Assembly: GCA_902806105.1 (NCBI GenBank) | Contig: CADCVI010000087.1 | Span: 1 to 11,547 of the forward strand | Direction: 5' to 3' | Length of the DNA stretch: 11,547 nt | DNA from: an uncultured Rubrobacteraceae bacterium | GTDB lineage: Bacteria; Actinomycetota; Rubrobacteria; Rubrobacterales; Rubrobacteraceae | Shown: positions 6,700 to 11,547 of the stretch, piece by piece | How positions within the stretch are numbered: position 1 is the stretch's first letter | How the letters are laid out: each line of letters starts with the position of its first letter | Notes under the pieces: generated by a model | Database searches by the model: none | Seen by the model: the letters and a program-made list of their open reading frames with translations, nothing else | What the model was told of the DNA's origin: nothing | Program-made: the position numbers and the translations under genes

Positions 6700-7617
6700 T
6701 TAGCGCCCCAGGTCTCGGTGCCGGACGAAGAGGTCTATGTCGGGGCCGTCCACGCCCTCTTCCCTGAGGTGGCGCGCAACCTCCTCTACGATGGCGACGG
6801 AGCGGTGACGGCCGCCGGTGCAGCCGATACCCAGGGTGAAGTAGGTCTTGCCCTCTGCGGAGTAGCGCGGTATCAGGAACGCCAGGAGGTCGCGGAGGTG
6901 GACGAGGAACTTCTTGGTGTCCTCCTGGCCGAGGACGGCGTCGCGGACGGGCTCGTCGTGGCCGGTCAGGGGGCGTAGCTTCGGGTCGTAGTGCGGGTTC
7001 GGGAGGAAGCGGACGTCGAGGAGCATGTCCACGTCCATCGGCGCCCCATGCTTGAAGCCGAAGGACGAGATGCTGACCGAGAGCCTGCCCTCGTGCGACT
7101 CGACCAGCCGGGCGAAGCGCTTCCTGGAATCTGCTGCGGTGAGGGAAGATGTATCCACGACGACGTCGGCGATCTCCCGGAGCCCCGCCAGGTCGCGGCG
7201 CTCGGCGACTATGGCGGCCAGCACGTCGCCGTCCCGGGCGGCCGGATGCGGCCTCCGGCTCTCCTTGTAGCGGCTGACGAGCGTCTTGTCGTCGGCGTCG
7301 ACGAAGACGATCTGGGGCTCCCAGCCCGTCTCATCCCTTACAAACTCCAGCCCGGATGCCAGCTCGCCGCCGAAGTACCTGCGCCCCCGAATATCCACGA
7401 CCACGACGACGCCCGCCGAGCCGTTCCACTCAGGCGGCGCGAGCTCGAGGACGTTCGGGATCATCTTCGGCGGCAGGTTGTCGATGCAGTAGTAGCCCAC
7501 GTCCTCGAAGGCCTTGAGGAGCCCGGTCTTGCCAGCCCCGGAGAGCCCCGTCACCATGATGAGGCGACGCCCCTTCGGCCCCGGAACCCGTTCCACAGTA
7601 GAGCCGCCGTCCTTCAC
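6700..7617 (-). CDS. rapZ: RapZ/YvcJ-family nucleotide-binding protein
   Basis: RapZ proteins are P-loop nucleotide-binding proteins. In E. coli RapZ is an RNA adaptor that controls glucosamine-6-phosphate synthase through small RNAs; in Gram-positive bacteria the homologue YvcJ binds nucleotides and its targets are less clear. The 305-residue form shows the Walker A motif GLSGAGKTG (24-32), YYCIDNLPP (42-50), DVRFLPNPHY (201-210) and the C-terminal IGCTGGRHRSV (264-274), all family signatures. I chose the GTG at 7615-7617: AGAGGG lies 4 nt before it and the length fits. The frame extends to a TTG at 7689, but about half of those extra codons end in A or T, unlike the real gene. An ATG at codon 21 of this model is too close to the P-loop. 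It follows uvrC after a 242-bp gap from this start. Confidence 0.95.
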   Translation of the reverse strand: MKDGGSTVERVPGPKGRRLIMVTGLSGAGKTGLLKAFEDVGYYCIDNLPPKMIPNVLELAPPEWNGSAGVVVVVDIRGRRYFGGELASGLEFVRDETGWEPQIVFVDADDKTLVSRYKESRRPHPAARDGDVLAAIVAERRDLAGLREIADVVVDTSSLTAADSRKRFARLVESHEGRLSVSISSFGFKHGAPMDVDMLLDVRFLPNPHYDPKLRPLTGHDEPVRDAVLGQEDTKKFLVHLRDLLAFLIPRYSAEGKTYFTLGIGCTGGRHRSVAIVEEVARHLREEGVDGPDIDLFVRHRDLGR

Positions 7618-7697
7618 GATACCCTCTGGCTGTCCTGCGGCAAAATCATCGAATGGCCGGAGACTACCACCGGAAGGGTGAACCGACAACGCACGCC

Positions 7698-7719
7698 CGT
7701 ATATTTAAAGAACCTTTAA
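7698..7719 (-). promoter_or_regulatory. AT-rich island upstream of rapZ, possible promoter or operator
   Basis: This is one of the few AT-rich patches in the window. It holds TTAAAG (7705-7710) and CTTTAA (7714-7719), a perfect 6-bp inverted repeat with a 3-nt centre, next to TATACG (7698-7703, minus strand), a possible -10. A start near 7690 would leave a leader of about 70 nt before the rapZ GTG. No clear -35 is seen. Confidence 0.35.
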
Positions 7720-7742
7720 CACCGCCGCAAAACTCCTGTCCC

Positions 7743-7758
7743 GGAGCGAGGCCGCTCC
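7743..7758. repeat. 6-bp stem hairpin between uvrC and rapZ
   Basis: GGAGCG (7743-7748) and CGCTCC (7753-7758) are exact reverse complements around a 4-nt loop. It lies upstream of the AT-rich island and may be part of a double terminator after uvrC or of the rapZ control region. No T-run follows on either strand. Confidence 0.3.
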
Positions 7759-7811
7759 CCCCGGACCCTCCCGCGCCTTCTCCACCTAAAGCGAACCCTG
7801 TTTCCATAAGA

Positions 7812-7836
7812 CCGCGCTCCTCGAAAGAGGGCGCGG
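7812..7836 (-). terminator. hairpin after uvrC, possible terminator
   Basis: CCGCGC (7812-7817) pairs with GCGCGG (7831-7836) and CCTC (7819-7822) with GAGG (7827-7830), a 10-bp stem with one bulged base and a 4-nt loop. It begins about 24 nt after the uvrC stop. On the minus strand it is followed by TCTTATGG, only weakly T-rich. Confidence 0.45.
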
Positions 7837-7859
7837 AACGCTCGAAGGGCCAGCGCGCG

Positions 7860-9701
7860 CTAGCGGTGGAGGCGGCCGTGGATCTCGCGGGCGACCCTGT
7901 ACGGGAGGCCCGGCACGGCTTCAAGCTCTTCGACCGAAGCATTCACGAAAGCTTCGGGGGTGCCGAAGTGCTCCAGGATCTTCTTTTTGCGGGCGGGTCC
8001 GACGCCGGGCAGCTCGTCGAGGACGGAGTGGGTCATGGCGTTGCCTCGAAGCTTGCGGTGGTAGGTGTTCGCGAAGCGGTGGGCCTCGTCGCGGACGCGC
8101 TGGAGGAGGTGGAGCTCGGGGGAATCGCGGCGCAGGATCACGGGCTCCGGACGCCCGGGTTCGTATACCTCCTCGTCTCGCTTGGCGAGCGAGCGGAGGG
8201 TGATGTCCGGGAGCTCCGTACCAACCCCCATCTCGGCGAAGATGGGAACTACCGCCGAGAGCTGGCCCTTGCCGCCGTCGAGGAGGACGAGGTCCGGGGC
8301 GGGGAACTTCTCGTCGGCCTCCGCCAGCCGTTCCAGGCGGCGCCTCAAGACCTCCGCCATGCTTGAGAAGTCGTCCGCCCCCTCGACGGTCTTTATCTTG
8401 AAGCGCCGGTACTGGTCCTTCGCCGGCCTCCCGCCCTGGAAGACCACCATCGAGGCGACGGAGTTTGTCCCCATAGTGTTCGAGATGTCGTAGCACTCTA
8501 TGCGCATCGGCAGCCTCGGGAGCGCCAGCTCCTCGCGTAAAGCGTCCAGGGTCGAGGCTACCTGGTTGCGCTGCGACTCCTCGACCAGCTTCTCGTGGGC
8601 GAGCCCGAGCTTCGCGTTGCGCTCGGCCATCTCCAGGATGCGGCGTTTGTCGCCCCTCTTCGGGCGATGCACGTCGACCTTCGTCCCCCGGAGCTCCGAG
8701 AGGTGGCCCACCAGCGGGGCGAGTGCTTCGTCGGTCTCGTCCGTCGCCACGAGCACCTCGCGCGGGACGGCGCTCCCCGAGTCGTAAAACTGGGGGATAA
8801 ACTGGAGCGCCACGGCCTCGGCGGGCGCCTCGGCGTAGTTGTCCAGCAGAAAAGAATCGCGGTTGACGATCTGGCCCTCGCGCACCGCGAAGACCTGCAC
8901 GCAGGCGGATTCCCCCTCCGCGTAGGCCCCGAAGGCGTCGAAGGAGTCCTCGGAGGCGATGGTCGCCTGCTGGCGGTCGCGGACGTAGGTCAGGGAGGTG
9001 AGCTCGTCGCGGAGCTTCGCCGCCCTCTCGAAGTCCATCGCGCGGGCCGCCTCCTTCATGGCCGCCTCGCGCCCGCGGATGAGGTGGTCGACCCTGCCTT
9101 CGAGGAAGGCTACGACGTCCGCGATTATGGCGTCGTAGTCGGGTTTCGAGATCGCGCCTATGCACGGCGCGGCCGAGCGGCCGATGTGGTAGTTCAGGCA
9201 CGGCACCCCGCTCCGCCGCCCCGGCTCTGGCCCGCGGCACTTTCTGAACTGGAACGTCTTGTTCAGGACGTCCAGCGTCGAGTGGACGGAGCCCGCGCTC
9301 GGGAACGGGCCGAAGTAGCGGTGGCGGCCGTCCCGGGTCGCGCGCGTGGCGTAGACCCTCGGGTACTCGTCCCCGGTGGTCACCACGATGTACGGGTAGC
9401 TCTTGTCGTCCTTGAGGGAGGCGTTGAAGCGCGGGCGGTTGCGCTTGATGAGGTTCGCCTCCAGGACCAGCGCCTCGGTCTCGCTCCTCGTGACGATGAA
9501 GTCTATGCGCCGGACGCGCTCCCGGAGCTCCCCTATCTTCGGCCGGCCGTCCCCGGACTTTGTAAAGTAGTTCGCCACGCGGGAGCGTATGTTCTTCGCC
9601 TTGCCGACGTAGATGACCTTGTCCCCGGCGTCCCTGAAGATGTAGACGCCGGGCGAGGTCGGCAGGTGTGATCGGTCGGGGTACCCGTTTTTCTGAGCCA
9701 T
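7860..9701 (-). CDS. uvrC: UvrABC system protein C (excinuclease subunit)
   Basis: UvrC makes both incisions around DNA lesions during nucleotide excision repair after UvrAB loads UvrB. The 613-residue product is full length. It has the GIY-YIG nuclease (PGVYIF at 17-22, [12 protein letters not shown] at 31-42) for the 3' cut, a UvrB-binding UVR motif ([14 protein letters not shown], 221-234), an RNase H-like nuclease for the 5' cut (Asp405 in [11 protein letters not shown], Asp475 in [10 protein letters not shown], His541 in [13 protein letters not shown]), and C-terminal helix-hairpin-helix motifs (564-612). The cysteine region reads KCRG (Cys155), [11 protein letters not shown] (Cys168, then Ser176) and APCIG (Cys180), so one of the usual four cysteines is serine. 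I chose the ATG at 9699-9701, which fits the family and has TATAAT 7 nt upstream but no Shine-Dalgarno; a longer frame begins at 9758. It is divergent from the permease. Confidence 0.96.
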   Translation of the reverse strand: MAQKNGYPDRSHLPTSPGVYIFRDAGDKVIYVGKAKNIRSRVANYFTKSGDGRPKIGELRERVRRIDFIVTRSETEALVLEANLIKRNRPRFNASLKDDKSYPYIVVTTGDEYPRVYATRATRDGRHRYFGPFPSAGSVHSTLDVLNKTFQFRKCRGPEPGRRSGVPCLNYHIGRSAAPCIGAISKPDYDAIIADVVAFLEGRVDHLIRGREAAMKEAARAMDFERAAKLRDELTSLTYVRDRQQATIASEDSFDAFGAYAEGESACVQVFAVREGQIVNRDSFLLDNYAEAPAEAVALQFIPQFYDSGSAVPREVLVATDETDEALAPLVGHLSELRGTKVDVHRPKRGDKRRILEMAERNAKLGLAHEKLVEESQRNQVASTLDALREELALPRLPMRIECYDISNTMGTNSVASMVVFQGGRPAKDQYRRFKIKTVEGADDFSSMAEVLRRRLERLAEADEKFPAPDLVLLDGGKGQLSAVVPIFAEMGVGTELPDITLRSLAKRDEEVYEPGRPEPVILRRDSPELHLLQRVRDEAHRFANTYHRKLRGNAMTHSVLDELPGVGPARKKKILEHFGTPEAFVNASVEELEAVPGLPYRVAREIHGRLHR

Positions 9702-9708
9702 TGATCCG

Positions 9709-9714
9709 ATTATA
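9709..9714 (-). promoter_or_regulatory. -10 element of a probable leaderless uvrC promoter
   Basis: A perfect TATAAT on the minus strand ends 7 nt before the uvrC ATG (CGGATCA between), with no Shine-Dalgarno sequence. Transcription would start at or beside the A of the ATG. No TTGACA-like -35 is found 16-18 nt upstream. Confidence 0.6.
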
Positions 9715-9746
9715 CCGCCGCCGGAAGCTCCCTCCGCCTCCGGTAT
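9712..9746. repeat. imperfect inverted repeat across the divergent promoter region
   Basis: ATACCGCCGCCGGA (9712-9725) and TCCGCCTCCGGTAT (9733-9746) match as reverse complements at 11 of 14 positions, with a 7-nt centre. Each outer end runs into a -10 hexamer, so the repeat is symmetric with the two divergent promoters. It could be an operator for a dimeric regulator or simply the result of two similar promoters. Confidence 0.4.
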
Positions 9747-9749
9747 GAT
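9744..9749 (+). promoter_or_regulatory. -10 element of the permease promoter
   Basis: TATGAT (five of six matches to TATAAT) lies 9 nt before the ATG at 9759, with no Shine-Dalgarno sequence. The transcript would have a leader of at most about 2 nt. No -35 consensus is visible. Confidence 0.45.
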
Positions 9750-9758
9750 GGCGCGCAT

Positions 9759-10694
9759 ATGTTGTTTCAGGTCTTCTCCGGGGTCATGGTCCCGATACTC
9801 GCGATTGTCGGTGCCGGCTACCTGTTGCGACGCCTGACCGACTTCGACCTCAGGCCGCTGAGCCGCGTAAGCCTCTACCTGTTGAGCCCGGCCCTGATCT
9901 TCTCCTCACTGGTCGAGGCAAGGATCGCGCCGGGACAGACCCTGCGCGTCGTCGTCTTCAGCGTCCTGCTGGTAGGGGTGATGGCGGGGCTCACGCTTGC
10001 GGTGGGCGGCGCATTGAAGTTCTCCCGCAAGACGAACACGGCGCTGATGCTCTGCACGATGTTCAACAACACGGGCAACTACGGGCTGCCGCTCGCGCTC
10101 TTCGCCTTCGGCCAGAGGGGCTTCGAGGGCGCGATCCTCTTCTTTATCTTGCAGGCCATCATGGCCCAGACGCTCGGCATCTACCTGGCCAGCAGCGGGC
10201 AGAGCGGATGGCGCGAGGGCGTCGCCACCCTCTTCAGAACCCCCCAGCTCTACGCGGTCGCCGCCGCGCTGGCCCTGCGCGCCGCCGGGCCCGAGATCGT
10301 CACCCGGGGCGAGGGCATCGCCGCCGACCTCTACCGGGGAGTATCCCTGATGGGCGACGCCACGATACCGCTCCTACTCATCATCCTCGGGGCCGCGCTC
10401 GCCCGGGCCGAGGTGGATACCTCGGACACTTTAGCCATCTCGGTCGCCACCGTCATCAGGCTCTTCGCGGCCATCCCCATCTCCTACGGCCTCGCCCGCC
10501 TCGTCGGCCTCGACGAGCTCTCCACGAAGCTCGCCATCGTCCTCGGGAGCATGCCGACGGCGGTCAACGTCTCCCTCCTCGCCCTCGAGTTCGACCTCAG
10601 GCCCCGGCTGGTCAGCAGCGTCGTGATCGTCTCGACAGCCCTCAGCCTCGTAACCCTCACCGTCCTGCTCGGAGCCCTCGGCGCGGGGGGATAG
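9759..10694 (+). CDS. AEC-family (auxin efflux carrier-like) membrane transporter
   Basis: AEC-family permeases are cytoplasmic-membrane transporters; bacterial members include malonate and malate carriers, but most have no known substrate and the auxin name comes from plants. The 311-residue product, of typical family length, has about eight to ten hydrophobic segments in two halves, with strong ones near residues 5-23, 36-52, 63-85, 123-144, 163-175, 201-216, 225-248 and 286-308. Diagnostic motifs are [14 protein letters not shown] (102-115) in the first half and [18 protein letters not shown] (262-279) in the second, the latter at the broken helix of these carriers. It is the only plus-strand gene here, divergent from uvrC and convergent with the next membrane gene after 15 bp. 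The substrate cannot be told from sequence or neighbours. The ATG is the first in frame; there is no Shine-Dalgarno sequence. Confidence 0.9.
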   Translation: MLFQVFSGVMVPILAIVGAGYLLRRLTDFDLRPLSRVSLYLLSPALIFSSLVEARIAPGQTLRVVVFSVLLVGVMAGLTLAVGGALKFSRKTNTALMLCTMFNNTGNYGLPLALFAFGQRGFEGAILFFILQAIMAQTLGIYLASSGQSGWREGVATLFRTPQLYAVAAALALRAAGPEIVTRGEGIAADLYRGVSLMGDATIPLLLIILGAALARAEVDTSDTLAISVATVIRLFAAIPISYGLARLVGLDELSTKLAIVLGSMPTAVNVSLLALEFDLRPRLVSSVVIVSTALSLVTLTVLLGALGAGG

Positions 10695-10714
10695 CTCCCC
10701 TGCTAGGGGCTAGC
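10694..10714. terminator. small hairpin at the convergent gene ends
   Basis: CCCC (10697-10700) and GGGG (10706-10709) form a core around a 5-nt loop; GCT (10694-10696) and AGC (10712-10714) add three pairs around a 2-nt bulge. It lies exactly between the permease stop and the stop of the minus-strand gene, so it could end both transcripts. The stem is short and no T-run is present on either side. Confidence 0.35.
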
Positions 10715-11462
10715 GGCTTCGCCTCGGGGGGCTGGGGCGGATGGTGGAACCGGGCGGGATCATCTCGTTCGCGCCCGCCCTCGCGTAGCCGTACCCGGAG
10801 ACCCAGCCGCCGACCGCTCCAGAGAGGGTCGAGATGAGGGCGCCAATCAGACCCAGGGCGTCTGGGTCCACGACCAGTACGAGGAGGCCCGCCAAGAGGG
10901 CGAACGCCGCCGAGGCGAAGACCGCGTTGCGCCGGCGTTTGAATTCCGCGCTCGTGGCGTAGAGGGCGTACAGGACGAGGGTGGTGGAGAGCAGGATCAG
11001 TAGCGGGAAGACGTAGAGGACGGGGCTCCCGTCGAGGTCGACGAAGAGCGCGGGCCTGAACATCTGGTCCCGCCCGTCCAGCCCGTAGGCGACGGCGGCC
11101 CATGAGAGGATGAAGAAGCTCGCCCAGCCGACCAGCGCCCCGATGCCGGCGCCGACGCGCCGACCGAAGGAGCTCTCCACCCGGTAGGTGCGCGACCCGA
11201 GAACGAACGCGAGGAACATCGCGGGCAGGATCAGGACGAGCCCGTAGAACGAGAGCCGGCTCAGAACCTGCCCGAAACCCGCCCCGTCGCCGACGTAGCG
11301 GATGGGGAGCGCGAGCAGCGTCGCCGCCGCCAGGAACGCGAGGATGCCCATGTAAACCCATGTGACGCACCCGAAGGCCCTGCGGTAGCGGGGCTGTATC
11401 CCTTCTTCCCTTCCCCCGTCCCGCCGAGGCTCGCGGCGTCCGGGGGCGCCGCTACGAGACAC
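10710..11462 (-). CDS. multi-pass membrane protein of unknown function
   Basis: I do not recognise a family. The 250-residue product starts with a charged, arginine-rich tail of about 28 residues, followed by about six hydrophobic segments near residues 31-54, 68-91, 104-126, 147-170, 180-198 and 202-224, the last glycine-rich (GAVGGWVSGYGYARAG, 215-230). A short proline- and arginine-rich tail ends it. There are no signal-peptide cleavage site and no catalytic motif. The start is a GTG at 11460-11462 with GGAG 4 nt upstream; it overlaps the end of the upstream gene by 11 bp, which suggests translational coupling and a shared operon. A later ATG at residue 38 would cut into the first membrane segment and is unlikely. 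It converges on the AEC permease. Coding is supported by third-position GC and membrane topology; function is unknown. Confidence 0.8.
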   Translation of the reverse strand: MSRSGAPGRREPRRDGGREEGIQPRYRRAFGCVTWVYMGILAFLAAATLLALPIRYVGDGAGFGQVLSRLSFYGLVLILPAMFLAFVLGSRTYRVESSFGRRVGAGIGALVGWASFFILSWAAVAYGLDGRDQMFRPALFVDLDGSPVLYVFPLLILLSTTLVLYALYATSAEFKRRRNAVFASAAFALLAGLLVLVVDPDALGLIGALISTLSGAVGGWVSGYGYARAGANEMIPPGSTIRPSPPRRSR

Positions 11463-11547
11463 GGCGCTCCGGGAACACGGACGCGTTCCCCTCGAAGTGC
11501 CTCAGCAGGGCCGGGGCGAGCTCGGTGATCCTGCGGGGCGCCCTGAC
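11452..11547 (-). CDS. 3' end of an unidentified gene, cut by the window edge
   Basis: The last 31 codons and the TAG stop (11452-11454) of a minus-strand frame are visible; it is open to the window edge. Nearly every codon ends in G or C (30 of 31), strong support for coding. The peptide ends in ALLRHFEGNASVFPERRVS. It is too short to assign a family. Its stop overlaps the GTG start of the following membrane protein by 11 bp, so the two probably form an operon. Confidence 0.65.
   Translation of the reverse strand, partial: VRAPRRITELAPALLRHFEGNASVFPERRVS

Noticed and set aside
5608..6978. Long plus-strand open frame (456 codons) opposite the reductase and the rapZ end
   Set aside because: It spans two well-supported minus-strand genes and their spacer, with an Arg-, Val- and Pro-rich antisense composition and no family motif.
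7664..7942. Minus-strand 92-codon frame across the uvrC end and the uvrC-rapZ spacer
   Set aside because: It starts inside uvrC in another frame, has no family motif, and its spacer part lies over hairpins; a Gly-rich sequence is expected by chance in such DNA.
8595..9671. Plus-strand open frame (358 codons) opposite uvrC
   Set aside because: Antisense shadow of a complete UvrC with all catalytic motifs.

Overview
The window is high-GC DNA (third codon positions of the real genes are mostly G or C). It carries the conserved Gram-positive chromosomal cluster uvrC, rapZ, yvcK, whiA, gap, pgk, tpiA, secG, all on the minus strand. This order with whiA points to an Actinomycetota chromosome. A glutathionyl-hydroquinone reductase inside the cluster suggests a glutathione-using actinobacterium; Rubrobacter is my best guess (inference, moderate confidence), because Rubrobacter species are reported to make glutathione instead of mycothiol.

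Layout from right to left in the direction of transcription: the 3' end of an unidentified gene runs in from the right edge and overlaps a six-segment membrane protein of unknown function (10710-11462, minus). That gene converges on a plus-strand AEC-family permease (9759-10694). The permease is divergent from uvrC across only 57 bp, and those 57 bp hold two back-to-back -10 elements in an imperfect inverted repeat. Next comes uvrC (nucleotide excision repair), then a 242-bp gap with hairpins and an AT-rich island, then rapZ (nucleotide-binding regulator). After rapZ follow the glutathionyl-hydroquinone reductase, yvcK (UDP-sugar-binding regulator of envelope metabolism) overlapping whiA (transcription factor), and the lower glycolysis block gap, pgk, tpiA closely coupled to secG (Sec translocase subunit). 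A 32-bp perfect palindrome lies just after secG. The last 200 bp on the left hold no gene I can support.

Functionally, rapZ and yvcK both belong to families tied to amino-sugar and cell-envelope control, whiA links to growth and division, gap-pgk-tpiA carry out three consecutive triose-phosphate steps, and secG is a passenger of that operon. Three genes (uvrC, yvcK and the permease) lack a Shine-Dalgarno sequence and instead have a good -10 hexamer 7 to 9 nt before the ATG, as expected for leaderless transcripts. I see no mobile element, CRISPR array, tRNA, rRNA or obviously new multi-gene system. The points most worth a second look are the inserted hydroquinone reductase, a UvrC that lacks one of the four cysteines of the family's cluster motif, the leaderless promoters, and the stable hairpin between gap and pgk.
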